Assembly: GCA_943367595.1 (NCBI GenBank)
Contig: CALRJS020000019.1
Coordinates: 1 to 64,000 of the forward strand
Length of the DNA: 64,000 nt
Reading direction: 5' to 3'
DNA from: MW101C3 sp943367595
GTDB taxonomy: Bacteria > Cyanobacteriota > Cyanobacteriia > PCC-6307 > Cyanobiaceae
Both the position numbers and the translations under genes were made by a program. This document shows, piece by piece, positions 48,540 through 57,096 of the stretch (its first letter is position 1; each line of letters opens with the position of its first letter). A model generated the notes under the pieces. That model made no database searches. It was not told the DNA's origin and worked only from the letters and a program-made list of their open reading frames with translations.

Positions 48540-49598
48540 ATGGAGCCCAGCGCAACGCCGGTTGCCGATCTGGTGCTGGTGCTCAACGTGGGCAGCTCCA
48601 GCCTCAAGGCCTGCCTGATCGACCCGGCCGGCACGCGGCTGTGGCAGGACCAGCGCCCCTGGGATCCCGCCGCAGCGGACGAGGCCCTGGCGTCGTTCCT
48701 GCCGCAGGCACTGGCCCCCTGGCGCCAGCGGCTGCTGCTCACCGCCCACCGGGTGGTGCACGGCGGCGCCGCTCTCACGGCGCCCACCCGGATCACCCCG
48801 GCTCAGGAGGCGGCCCTGGAGGCGCTGGTGCCCCTGGCCCCCCTGCACAACGGGCCGGCACTGGTGGTGATCCGCTGGATGATGCGCTGGCTGCCGCAGC
48901 TGCCGCAGTGGGCCTGCTTCGACACCGCCTTTCACGGCACCCTGCCACCGGCGGCCTTCACCTACGCCATCCCCGCCGCCTGGCGCGCCGAGGGGTTGCG
49001 GCGTTTCGGCTTTCATGGGCTCAACCACCAGCACGTGAGCGAAGTGGTGGCGGTGCCGCGGCTGATCAGCTGCCACCTGGGGGCGGGCTGCTCCCTGGCG
49101 GCGGTGCGCAACGGCCTAAGCATCGACACCACGATGTGCTTCACGCCGCTGGAGGGGCTGGTGATGGCCAGCCGCAGCGGCTCAGTGGATCCCGGCCTGC
49201 TGCTCGATCGCCTGCGGCAGGGCATGAGCGCTGCTGAGCTTGATCACGCCCTGCAGCACGAAAGCGGCCTGCAGGGGCTCTCGGAACTGAGCGGCGACAT
49301 GCGCAACCTGCGGCAGGCGGCGGCGGCGGGCCACACCGGCGCCCAGCTGGCGCTGGAGGTGTTTCTGCACCGGCTGCTTCAGGGCATCGGTGCCATGGCC
49401 GCCAGCCTGGGCGGGGTGGACGCAATCGCGCTCAGCGGCGGCATCGGCCAGAACGACCTGGTGCTGGAGCAGGAGTTGCGGGAGCGCCTGGCCTGGCTGC
49501 CACCGTTTCAACTGCTGCGTGTTCCCGCCGATGAGGAGGGCATGGCCGCCAGGCTCTGCCGCCGGGCCAGCGGCGGCACCGGGCCCAGCGAACACTGA
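48540..49598 (+). CDS. ackA: Acetate kinase
   Basis: AckA makes ATP from acetyl-phosphate and ADP. The 352-residue protein has the acetate/sugar-kinase folds: VLVLNVGSSSLKACLID, LLTAHRVVHGGAALTAP, ACFDTAFHGTLP, RRFGFHGLNHQHVS, SCHLGAGCSLAAVRNGLSID and AIALSGGIGQNDLVLEQEL. It is about 40-50 residues shorter than typical bacterial AckA, mostly at loops and the C-terminus, but all active-site motifs are present. It follows glgP by 13 bases and closes the xfp-glgP-ackA operon. A convergent hypothetical gene begins 4 bases after its stop. Confidence 0.95.
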   Translation: MEPSATPVADLVLVLNVGSSSLKACLIDPAGTRLWQDQRPWDPAAADEALASFLPQALAPWRQRLLLTAHRVVHGGAALTAPTRITPAQEAALEALVPLAPLHNGPALVVIRWMMRWLPQLPQWACFDTAFHGTLPPAAFTYAIPAAWRAEGLRRFGFHGLNHQHVSEVVAVPRLISCHLGAGCSLAAVRNGLSIDTTMCFTPLEGLVMASRSGSVDPGLLLDRLRQGMSAAELDHALQHESGLQGLSELSGDMRNLRQAAAAGHTGAQLALEVFLHRLLQGIGAMAASLGGVDAIALSGGIGQNDLVLEQELRERLAWLPPFQLLRVPADEEGMAARLCRRASGGTGPSEH

Positions 49599-49601
49599 CG
49601 C

Positions 49602-50081
49602 TCAGCTGCGATCGGGCAGATCGGGGGTCTGGTGCAGCAGGCGGTTGAGGCGCAGGCGATCGGCATTGAGCGGATCAGGGGCCAGCTCACCGGCCGTTTC
49701 CCGGAACTTCTGCTCCACCTCCTCCGGCACCCGCACATCAAAGATGCGCTCCATCAACGCCTCAATCGAGAAGAGGTGGGCGTTGATGTTTTCGAGGTCG
49801 CTGATCGCCTGCTGCAGGCTGTCCTGCTCCGGTGCGTCGTCGTCAGGCGCCTGGCCATCGGGCGCAACGGACCCGGCGGTGGCAGCGGCTGCATCGGTGG
49901 GGTCGTCACCGTGGGTTTTCTGCAGTTCCTCCAGCACGCGGCCCGCCAGGGTGCGGAAGGCCTGAAGGGCAGCCCAGTTGAGCTCCTGCTGCTGACGCAG
50001 GCTGGGGTTTTCGCGGATCAGTCGGTCGTGCTCCCGATAGAAACGCTGACAATCAGGGCATTGGCAGGGCTCTTCGGGCAC
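49602..50081 (-). CDS. Acidic hypothetical protein with N-terminal CxCxxC
   Basis: The 159-residue protein opens PEEPCQCPDCQRFYREHDRL, a small Cys cluster that may bind zinc, followed by helices and a flexible, acidic linker (DDPTDAAAATAGSVAPDGQ). A C-terminal helical domain contains NAHLFSIEALMERIFDVRVP. I do not recognise the family. It lies directly convergent with ackA, and 55 bases after another hypothetical on the same strand. Confidence 0.6.
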   Translation of the reverse strand: MPEEPCQCPDCQRFYREHDRLIRENPSLRQQQELNWAALQAFRTLAGRVLEELQKTHGDDPTDAAAATAGSVAPDGQAPDDDAPEQDSLQQAISDLENINAHLFSIEALMERIFDVRVPEEVEQKFRETAGELAPDPLNADRLRLNRLLHQTPDLPDRS

Positions 50082-50136
50082 CGCGCTCCCTTGGTTCTTC
50101 TCAAACCATCATGCCATTGGACGCCAACCTGTGCCG

Positions 50137-50478
50137 TCAGGCGAGATCGATACAGGAATCCCCGGTGAAATCATCGTCACCGAAGAGGTCGGCATCCTCC
50201 ACCTGGGCGGCAGGCAACGGAATTTCGATCGTGCTCACCACCTGAATCACATCGCGCAGCCGCATCGAATCGGCGAACCAGCTCATCGCCTGCTCCATGT
50301 CACCGCGCCGCTCCGCCTCGCCGGCCTGCTCCTCGTGCGCTTCGGTGAGCAGGGCCAGCCAGCAGAGGCAACGGGCCTGCACCACGGAAAGATCGAGCTC
50401 GTCGGGCTGGCCGCGGGCGATCCTTTCGCTCTCCTGCTGCACCAGCAGCCTCAGCCGCAGATCATGGAGCTGGGTCAT
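50137..50478 (-). CDS. Small hypothetical helical protein
   Basis: The 113-residue protein has two helical blocks (TQLHDLRLRLLVQQESERIA and LDLSVVQARCLCWLALLTEA) and an acidic tail VEDADLFGDDDFTGDS. It is cytoplasmic in appearance and of unknown function. It is on the same strand as the 49602 gene and probably co-transcribed with it. The ATG at 50478 is followed upstream by a gap with imperfect repeats. Confidence 0.55.
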   Translation of the reverse strand: MTQLHDLRLRLLVQQESERIARGQPDELDLSVVQARCLCWLALLTEAHEEQAGEAERRGDMEQAMSWFADSMRLRDVIQVVSTIEIPLPAAQVEDADLFGDDDFTGDSCIDLA

Positions 50479-50882
50479 GCTCAGAAAACGACCTCCTCTA
50501 CACTAGTGGCGGTGGCCCGCTCCCGCACGGCACCAGTGGTAGTGCCTGCTACGCCTCTGCAAGGTCTGTATGGCCGCGAGGCGAGGTGGTGGGGCGCTGC
50601 GATGAAGCGCGGTGGTGAACTGCCGGGTTAAAGCGCGATGGGGAGCGGTGGTGGTGAACCACGGGGATAAGGCGTGGTGTGAAGCGAGGTGGTGGGTAAC
50701 AGCGTTGAAGCGGGATGGGCAGCTGTGGCGGTGAATCGTGTCTGCGGCTGTCTCCTGCCGCTGGAGGGGCCGATGCCGTTGTCGGGCCAGGGGCCTGGGC
50801 CGGGGCGGGGGCCCCTCGAGTGTCGTTGCAGCGGCTCCCGCACGTTGAGCGTCGGCCGGCGGCGGTGTTCCGGGCCCAGGCT
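50479..50882. repeat. Intergenic gap with degenerate GGTGGTGAA repeats
   Basis: This 404-base region holds no convincing gene. From about 50595 to 50740 there are four imperfect, roughly 30-35-base units built around AAGCG(C/A/G)GGTGGTG followed by AAC, such as AGCGCGGTGGTGAACTGC. The pattern looks like degraded tandem repeats. Confidence 0.5.
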
Positions 50883-51542
50883 TCAGGCGTTGAGGGCCGC
50901 AAGGCCCAGATCCTGGCGCCAGTCGCTCAACGGGCGTTCCCAGTGGTCTTCAAAGCGGTGGGCAATCACCAGGCAGCCGGCCGAGAGGCCCATGGCAAAA
51001 CCATTGCTCAAGGCCTGCAACAGCGGGGCGATCGGTTCATCGTCCTGGAGCGTTCTCAGCAGGCCGCCGAAGATCAGCATCACCGCCAGCGGGGAGCGCA
51101 CCTGGGCCAGATTGAAGGCCTGCAGACCGAGCTCGCCCACCCCATCGGTGCCGAAGCCGGTGAGCACATGCACGATGTCGTGGGTTTCGCGCAGGCGATG
51201 CACCAGGTAGTCGGACGCGGAGGTGATCGGCGCAGGATCGAGCAGCGCCTCCGGGGACAGGCCCTGCTCGCTCAGGTGCCGGGCATAGGCATGGCCGAGG
51301 CTGCCGGCCGGCATGGCTTCAAGCGCCTCAAGATCCAGCGGTTGCGGTCGCCAGCCTTCTGCCACCAACGCCGCCATCTGCGGGTTGGCGAGAAGATGGC
51401 GGTGCATCTGATTGGACAGCGGACTGTTCTGCAGACTCCGCACCACAGCAAACACGCTGTCGAGCTGGTCGGGATGGCGCAGAAAGCCGCTCAGGGCCGC
51501 CACCATGCGCAGCGACTGCAGGCGCTGGGGAAGGTTGAACAT
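50883..51542 (-). CDS. Coq4-like ubiquinone/plastoquinone biosynthesis family protein
   Basis: The 219-residue protein from ATG 51542 has the Coq4 signature HDIVHVLTGFGTDGVGELGL and then QAFNLAQVRSPLAV, with the histidine/aspartate motif HDxxH typical of the family. Coq4 organises or acts in quinone-ring modification in eukaryotes and some bacteria. In a cyanobacterium the quinone would be plastoquinone-type, but no functional link is known to me. An upstream, longer frame is unlikely. It stands alone on the minus strand. Confidence 0.85.
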   Translation of the reverse strand: MFNLPQRLQSLRMVAALSGFLRHPDQLDSVFAVVRSLQNSPLSNQMHRHLLANPQMAALVAEGWRPQPLDLEALEAMPAGSLGHAYARHLSEQGLSPEALLDPAPITSASDYLVHRLRETHDIVHVLTGFGTDGVGELGLQAFNLAQVRSPLAVMLIFGGLLRTLQDDEPIAPLLQALSNGFAMGLSAGCLVIAHRFEDHWERPLSDWRQDLGLAALNA

Positions 51543-51775
51543 GTGGTCGCTGGATGATTGCAACCATGTTGGCACCGCTGCGCCAAGCGGCCGGCGCAGA
51601 TCATCGTGATCCCAACGCCCATCGAGTGATGCGCCGATACAAGAACGCCACAGCACAAGCCATGGCAAGGCGAACACCATCACCGCAACTGCACCGCAGT
51701 TGTTGACTCTGCTGCAGTGACCGGCGCAGTCAACGCGAATCGGGAAAAGCACGCCCGACGGACAATGTCAACGGC

Positions 51776-51882
51776 AGACTGCGAGCCTGTAGAACAGCGA
51801 GTCTGGCGAACAGCAAGCCAAGAGAACAGCGAGCCTGGGGACCAGCAAGCCAGGAGAACAGCGAGCCTGGGGAACAGCGATG
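51776..51882. repeat. 16-base tandem repeat array
   Basis: About 6.7 units of 16 bases are based on GAACAGCGAGCCTGGG: clear units start at 51792, 51808, 51824, 51840, 51856 and 51872, with a diverged one at 51776. Units alternate between AGCGAG and AGCAAG, so a 32-base dimer is the higher-order repeat. It lies between the Coq4-like gene and the cytochrome b561 gene, inside the 439-base gap 51543-51981, about 100 bases before the b561 start. No gene is seen in the gap. Confidence 0.9.
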
Positions 51883-51981
51883 TTTGTCAAGCGGAGATAA
51901 TCTGGCTACACCGGAGTTCGCGGTTGGTTGCCGATGGCACAGCCGCCCCATCAGGCCCTTCTGCTGGCTGTGAGCCACCCG

Positions 51982-52575
51982 ATGAACCAAGACCTCACCA
52001 CAGCCAGAAAACCACGGCTCACCTCGGCCTTTCAGCGGCTGATGTCGGTGCATTGGTGGATGGCAGGGCTCTATCTGTTGTTGTTCAGCGGCGGTGCCTT
52101 CATGGCCCAGCTGAGTCGCGAGGTGTCTTTTCGCGGCTCTCTTTATGACATTCACAAATCGATCGGCCTGCTCACCATCGCCCTGCTGCTCTGGCGGATC
52201 ATGGTGCTGCTGCAGGTGTGGTGGAAGAAGTACACCCGGCACCTGCCTCGTCTGAGCCCGAAGTGGTGGCGCAACATGCTGCTCCACACCCTCCTGTATG
52301 GCTTGATGGTGGTGGTTCCACTGGCCGGATTGCTGCTCTCCAATTCCTTCAAGGCAGGCAATGTCGCTTTCTTCGGCCTTGTGATTCCCGATCTGTTCCC
52401 TGAAAACAAGGCGATGGTGGAGCTGGGCCGCAGCCTGCACTTCTGGCTCTCTTACACCTTCCTGGCCTTCATCGTTCTGCACACGCTCGCCCAGTGGCGC
52501 GTGGTGCAGGCCAACCTGCGCCGACTGGGTGACAGCATCAAGCGCCGACTGGCCTCAGGGGTTGTTTCCCACTGA
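51982..52575 (+). CDS. Cytochrome b561-type di-heme membrane protein
   Basis: The 197-residue protein has four membrane helices with the bacterial cytochrome b561 histidines. The segments RLMSVHWWMAGLYLLLFSGG, SLYDIHKSIGLLTIALLLWR, NMLLHTLLYGLMVVVPLAGL and TFLAFIVLHTLAQWRV each carry one His, enough for two heme b groups. Relatives oxidise quinol or relay electrons to periplasmic acceptors such as superoxide. ATG 51982 is chosen; an earlier in-frame start at 51928 would add 18 residues. A tandem repeat array precedes it. Confidence 0.9.
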   Translation: MNQDLTTARKPRLTSAFQRLMSVHWWMAGLYLLLFSGGAFMAQLSREVSFRGSLYDIHKSIGLLTIALLLWRIMVLLQVWWKKYTRHLPRLSPKWWRNMLLHTLLYGLMVVVPLAGLLLSNSFKAGNVAFFGLVIPDLFPENKAMVELGRSLHFWLSYTFLAFIVLHTLAQWRVVQANLRRLGDSIKRRLASGVVSH

Positions 52576-52679
52576 AGCGGTCGGGATCGGCGCTCCTCCG
52601 AAAGGTTCGGCCTTCTTCAGGCACTCCTGCGCTGCAACATGCGCCATGGCTTCGATCAGCGGCCGCGCAGCAGCGCTGA

Positions 52680-53825
52680 TCAGCAGCAGGAGCCGCTCGT
52701 TGCGGAGGTGGTCGCCGCAGGCCCGTCGAACGGCAGGGCCGTGCCGCAGCCCTCGAACAGGCCGTAGTGGCGGCTGAAATCGCCGATGAAGCTGAAGTGG
52801 GGGGCCAGGCGGCTGCCTTCGAGCATGCGGAAGGTGTTGCCGCAGACGGGAAACACCTTGCCGGCCTCGATCCAGTGGTGCTTGTCGAAAGGCAGGGCGT
52901 GGGGGTGCTCGGCGATCGTGCCGCGGTAGATCACCGCCTGGCCGTGGTCTTCGCAGGCATCCTCCAGCTCGGGGAGGTGGAACAGCCGGTAGGTGGCGGA
53001 GAAGAAGCGGATGGCGCCGGTGCGGGCGGCCAGCTCGGCGTCGGTGATCTCCAGGGGCCGGTCGCTCACCAGGCGGGGATCGGCGAAGCCGGCCTGGCGG
53101 GCCAGGCGCAGGAAGTCGTTCCAGTAGAGGGCGCCGCTGAGGCATTCGCCGTAGAGCACCGGATCGTGGCGCAACGCCTCGGGCACGCGCCGGTCGGCGT
53201 ACACATCGGCGAAGAAGAACTCACCGCCGCTCCTGAGCAGGCGCCGCACTCCGTTCAGCACAGCCAGCTTGTCGGCCGAGAGGTTCACCACGCAGTTGGA
53301 GATCACCAGATCGAAGCTGCCGGGCTCCAGGGGCAGCTGATCAAGCTGCTCGATGCGCCCCTCCAGGAACTCAACGTTGGCGAAACCGAACTGCTCGGCG
53401 TGATGCGGCTGGTGCCGCCGGGCCACCGCCAGCTGCTCGGGCGTCATGTCCACCCCCACCACCGCGCCGCTGGCGCCCACCAGCTGGGCCAGCAGGTACA
53501 CGTCACGGCCACTGCCGCAGCCCAGATCCAGCACCCGCAGACCCTCCAGCAGCGGCGGCACCACCAGGCCGCAGCCGTAGTAGCGCGAGAGCACCTCGGG
53601 ATGGATGCGGGCAAGCAGCGGGCGCAGGGCCGCCGGCACGCTGCTGGCGTCGCAGCAGGCGTCGGTGCGCAGGTCGGCGCTGCTGCTGAGCGTGGCGCCG
53701 TAGTACTCCTGCACGCCGCGGCTGACGTCGGTGGGGCTGGTATCTGGGGTGCTGGTGGCCGCCTGGCTGGTGACGCTGGGGCTGCAGCAGCTGGTGGTTG
53801 AGGTGGCGTCGGTGGGGCTGGCCAT
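52680..53825 (-). CDS. arsM: ArsM-type arsenite S-adenosylmethionine methyltransferase
   Basis: The 381-residue protein has an SAM-binding core RVLDLGCGSGRDVYLLAQLV and VVGVDMTPEQLAVARRHQ. The three ArsM cysteines are apparent: ADLRTDACCDASSVP, LVISNCVVNLSADKLAVL and FPVCGNTFRML. YYGATL and the SNCVVNLS motif are strong ArsM markers. The N-terminus (TSCCSP) and C-terminus (SGSCC) carry extra cysteine pairs. ArsM methylates arsenite, producing organoarsenicals that may be exported or built into arsenosugars. The genes beyond it are consistent with arsenic handling. Confidence 0.88.
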   Translation of the reverse strand: MASPTDATSTTSCCSPSVTSQAATSTPDTSPTDVSRGVQEYYGATLSSSADLRTDACCDASSVPAALRPLLARIHPEVLSRYYGCGLVVPPLLEGLRVLDLGCGSGRDVYLLAQLVGASGAVVGVDMTPEQLAVARRHQPHHAEQFGFANVEFLEGRIEQLDQLPLEPGSFDLVISNCVVNLSADKLAVLNGVRRLLRSGGEFFFADVYADRRVPEALRHDPVLYGECLSGALYWNDFLRLARQAGFADPRLVSDRPLEITDAELAARTGAIRFFSATYRLFHLPELEDACEDHGQAVIYRGTIAEHPHALPFDKHHWIEAGKVFPVCGNTFRMLEGSRLAPHFSFIGDFSRHYGLFEGCGTALPFDGPAATTSATSGSCC

Positions 53826-53953
53826 GGCTGCTGGTGGGGGCTTGGTGGGTGGTCGGTGGTGGGTGGGTAGGCCCGGCAGGTGCTGGTGCAGATCCAGCCT
53901 GCGGGGTGGCGCGCAATCGGGTTACGCGTGATCGGGTGGCTGGAGCAGGGGGC

Positions 53954-56155
53954 TCAGCCGCGCCGTCGCCAGGCGTGGTAACGGCGCAGCCAGGGCATCA
54001 GGTGCTGGGGCACCCGCTGCTTCTTCCAGCTGGCGGCGGCGAACTTGTTGGCCTCCGCCATGGTGGGGTAGGCGTGAATGGTGGCAAAGATCCGGCCCAG
54101 CCCCAGGCCCCACGTCATCGCCAGCACAAACTCGGCCAGCAGTTCGCCGGCGTGTTCGCCGACGATCGTGGCGCCGAGGATGCGGTCGCTGCCCGGCTGG
54201 GTGAGCACCTTCACGAAGCCCTGCTCGGCGCTCTCCACGATGGCGCGGTCGAGTTCGTGCAGGGGAAAGCGGGTCACGTCCACGGCAATGCCCTGTTGCG
54301 CGGCGTCGGCTTCGGTAAGCCCCACCGTGGCCACCTCCGGTTCGGTGAAGGTGGTGCGGGGGATCACCCGGTAGTCGGCCTTGAAGGCGCGCAGGTTGCC
54401 GAACAGGGCGTTCACCGCCGCATACCAGGCCTGGTGGGCGGCGGTGTGGGTGAACTGGAACGGCCCGGCCACATCGCCGGCGGCGTAGATGTTGGGGTAG
54501 TTGGTCTGCAGGAAGGCGTTGGTGGTGACCGTGGCGCCGGTGGGGATGCCCAGCTCCTGGAGGCCGTAGCCCGTGAGCCGGGCGCGGCGGCCGAGGGCGC
54601 AGAGCACGGCATCGCAGGCGACGGCCCGCTCCTGCTCCCCCTGCCGCACCCGCACCGTGATCGCGCCCTGGGGGCCGGGCTGGCGCTCGAAGCCGAGCAC
54701 CTGGGCGCCCATCAGCAGCGTCACGCCGTCAGCTTCCAGGGCCTGCTGCACCTCGGCGGCCACGTCCGCGTCTTCCTTGCTGAGCAGGCGCTGGCTGCGC
54801 TGGATCTGGGTGATCGGCAGGCCCAGCTGGGCTAGGGCCTGGGCCAGTTCGCAGGCGATCGGCCCGCCCCCCAGCACTGCCAGCCGCGGCCACTCCAGGG
54901 CGCAGCTGCCCAGCCAGCTCCACACCGTTTCGCTGGTGAGCAGCGGCACCGCCTCACTCCCCGGCCAGTGAGGCAGCACCGGCTCGGCGCCGGTGGCCAG
55001 CACGATCGCGCGGGCCGTGAGCTTGTGCTCCTCCCCCTCGGGCCCCTGGATCGCCACGGTCCAGGGATCGAGCAGGCGGGCCTGGCCGCGCAGCACCTCC
55101 ACCCCAAGGCCCTCGTAGCGCTCGACGCTGTCGTGGGGCGCAATCGCCTCCACCTTGGCGGCCACCCGCGCGAACACCTGCCGCACGCTCAGGCGCGGCT
55201 CCACCGGCTCAAGGCCGTAGCGGTCGGCGCGACGCATGCGGGCCGCCAGCCGCGCCGAGCTGATCAGGGCCTTGCTAGGCACGCAGCCGGTGTTGAGGCA
55301 GTCGCCGCCCATCTCGGCGCGCTCCACCAGGGTCACGCGCGCCTTCACCGTGGCGGCGATGTAGGAGGTCACCAGCCCTGCCGCACCGGCGCCGATCACG
55401 ATCAGGTTGCGGTCGAAGTGGCGGGGGCGCCGCCAGGGGCGATAGAGCCGCCAGATCTGCCAGCGGCGGCTGGCCGCCTTGGCCAGCCAGGGGAACAGGG
55501 CCAGCAGCAGCAGCGAGCCCAGCAGCGGCGGGCTGAGGATGCCGCCCAGGCCGCGCAGCTGGGCCAGCTGGGTGCCGGCGTTCACATACACCAGCGTGCC
55601 GGGCAGCATGCCGATCTGGCTGGTGAGGTAGTAGCTGGCGGCCCGCATCGGCGTCAGCGCCATCAGCAGGTTCACCAGAAAGAAGGGAAACACCGGCGCC
55701 AGCCGCAGGCTGAGCAGATAGAACACCCCATCGCGCGCCACGCCCGCCTCGATCGGCGCCAGCTGGCGGCCGAAGCGCCGCCGCACCAGATCGCGCAGCA
55801 GGGTGCGGGCCACCAGGAAGGCCAGCAGCGCGCCAACGCTGGAGGCGAACGACACCAGCAGGGTGCCGAGCCCCAGGCCGAAGATCGCCCCGCCGGCCAG
55901 GGTGAGCACCGCAGCCCCCGGCAGCGACAGGGCCGCGACCAGCACGTAGAGGAGCATGTAGGCCCCGGCCACCAGCACCGGCGCCTGCTCCCGCCGCTCC
56001 AGCAGGGCGCCGTGGGCGCGCTGCAGCCCCTCCAGGGTGAGCTGGCGGTGCAGGCCCAGAGCGAAGAACAGCACCACCGCCAGGGCGATGGCGGCGATCA
56101 GCAGCAGCTGGCGCCAGCGGGGCCGGCCAGATGGCGGTGAACCAGACGCAGACAT
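53954..56155 (-). CDS. TVP38/TMEM64 membrane domain fused to MerA-like oxidoreductase
   Basis: Residues about 1-225 form a TVP38/DedA-type domain with several helices (VLVAGAYMLLYVLVAALSLP and YLTSQIGMLPGTLVYVNAG). Residues about 245-733 form a pyridine nucleotide-disulfide oxidoreductase: LIVIGAGAAGLVTSYIAA, the redox pair GGDCLNTGCVPSKALI, NADPH-site LAVLGGGPIACELAQALAQL, NIYAAGDVAG and the C-terminal HAYPTMAEANKFAA. The fold is that of mercuric reductase or dihydrolipoamide dehydrogenase. Its substrate is unknown, but its neighbours suggest arsenic or metal redox chemistry at the membrane. The fusion itself is known in several bacteria. Confidence 0.88.
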   Translation of the reverse strand: MSASGSPPSGRPRWRQLLLIAAIALAVVLFFALGLHRQLTLEGLQRAHGALLERREQAPVLVAGAYMLLYVLVAALSLPGAAVLTLAGGAIFGLGLGTLLVSFASSVGALLAFLVARTLLRDLVRRRFGRQLAPIEAGVARDGVFYLLSLRLAPVFPFFLVNLLMALTPMRAASYYLTSQIGMLPGTLVYVNAGTQLAQLRGLGGILSPPLLGSLLLLALFPWLAKAASRRWQIWRLYRPWRRPRHFDRNLIVIGAGAAGLVTSYIAATVKARVTLVERAEMGGDCLNTGCVPSKALISSARLAARMRRADRYGLEPVEPRLSVRQVFARVAAKVEAIAPHDSVERYEGLGVEVLRGQARLLDPWTVAIQGPEGEEHKLTARAIVLATGAEPVLPHWPGSEAVPLLTSETVWSWLGSCALEWPRLAVLGGGPIACELAQALAQLGLPITQIQRSQRLLSKEDADVAAEVQQALEADGVTLLMGAQVLGFERQPGPQGAITVRVRQGEQERAVACDAVLCALGRRARLTGYGLQELGIPTGATVTTNAFLQTNYPNIYAAGDVAGPFQFTHTAAHQAWYAAVNALFGNLRAFKADYRVIPRTTFTEPEVATVGLTEADAAQQGIAVDVTRFPLHELDRAIVESAEQGFVKVLTQPGSDRILGATIVGEHAGELLAEFVLAMTWGLGLGRIFATIHAYPTMAEANKFAAASWKKQRVPQHLMPWLRRYHAWRRRG

Positions 56156-56190
56156 GGCGGGGGCGCTTCCCTAGACCTACCGGCAACAGC

Positions 56191-56290
56191 GTGGTGCGGA
56201 TTGGCCGGCGGCACCGGGAAGTGGATCGGCCGGCTGCATCGTGGAGCGCATTGGCCGGCGAGACCTTGCTGTGAGTTGGCCGTCTGGGGC
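56191..56290. repeat. 25-base tandem repeat upstream of the glycosyltransferase genes
   Basis: Four adjacent 25-base units (56191, 56216, 56241, 56266) share a core GATTGGCCGGC followed by GGCACC-like bases; the last is the most diverged. They lie in the divergent gap between the 56155 start and the 56323 gene, so they may hold binding sites or simply be slippage products. Confidence 0.7.
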
Positions 56291-56322
56291 AGGCGGCAAA
56301 CCGGTGGGGCCCCTGGTGGGTA

Positions 56323-57096
56323 TTGCCTTGGTGGCCACCCTGGAGGGCTACCCCCCTGCTCCCGCCTGTTCATATCGTCATCCTCGCCAAAGCGCCCGTC
56401 CCGGGGCAGGCGAAGACCCGGCTGGAGCCGGCCCTGGGACCGGCCGGCGCCGCGCAGCTGGCCGAACGGCTCCTGCGCCGGACCATCCGCACCGCCTGCG
56501 CCAGCGGCCTGGGCGTGGTGGAGTTGTGCACGACGCCTGCTCCCGACCATCCGGCCTGGCGGCGGCTGAACCTGCCGGCGGAGCTGGTCTGGAGCGAGCA
56601 GGCCGAGGGGGATCTCGGTGCGCGCCTGGCCGCCGTTGCTGAGCGGGTGCAGGCGACGGGAGCGCCTGTGGTGCTGCTGGGCATGGATTGCCCCGGCCTC
56701 GGCGTGCAGCATCTGCAGGTGGCGGTGGCCCAGCTGGCGGCCAACCAGGCCGCGCTGATTCCCAGCCGCGATGGCGGCTATGTGCTGCTGGCGCTCAGCC
56801 GCTTCGCGCCCTCCCTGTTCCGCGCGATCCCCTGGAGCACGGACGCCGTCTGCGGCATCACCCGCGAGCGGTTGCGCACACTCGGATGGTCATGGGGAGA
56901 GCAGAGCCCCCTGGCCGATATCGACGAACCTGCCGATCTGGCTTGTCTGCCACTGGGACTGCGCGCACACCTCGAGACCTGCCATGGCCATCGATTCATC
57001 CCAGAGCCGCCCGGAGCCCCAGCCACTGTTCGCCAGGGAACTGTGCGCCAGGGAACTGCTCGACAGCCTGCAGGTGGTGATTCCGGTGCGCAATGA
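56323..57096 (+). CDS. TIGR04282-like glycosyltransferase (arsenosugar-type)
   Basis: The 257-residue protein has a nucleotidyl/glycosyl-transferase-like start HIVILAKAPVPGQAKTRLEP, a segment VVLLGMDCPGLGVQHLQVA with metal-binding Asp, and LIPSRDGGYVLLALSRF, which match the DUF2064/TIGR04282 family. NCBI lists that family in arsenosugar biosynthesis contexts. The start is unclear: TTG 56323 is the longest. It overlaps the next gene, in a different frame, by 113 bases. Confidence 0.8.
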   Translation: MPWWPPWRATPLLPPVHIVILAKAPVPGQAKTRLEPALGPAGAAQLAERLLRRTIRTACASGLGVVELCTTPAPDHPAWRRLNLPAELVWSEQAEGDLGARLAAVAERVQATGAPVVLLGMDCPGLGVQHLQVAVAQLAANQAALIPSRDGGYVLLALSRFAPSLFRAIPWSTDAVCGITRERLRTLGWSWGEQSPLADIDEPADLACLPLGLRAHLETCHGHRFIPEPPGAPATVRQGTVRQGTARQPAGGDSGAQ

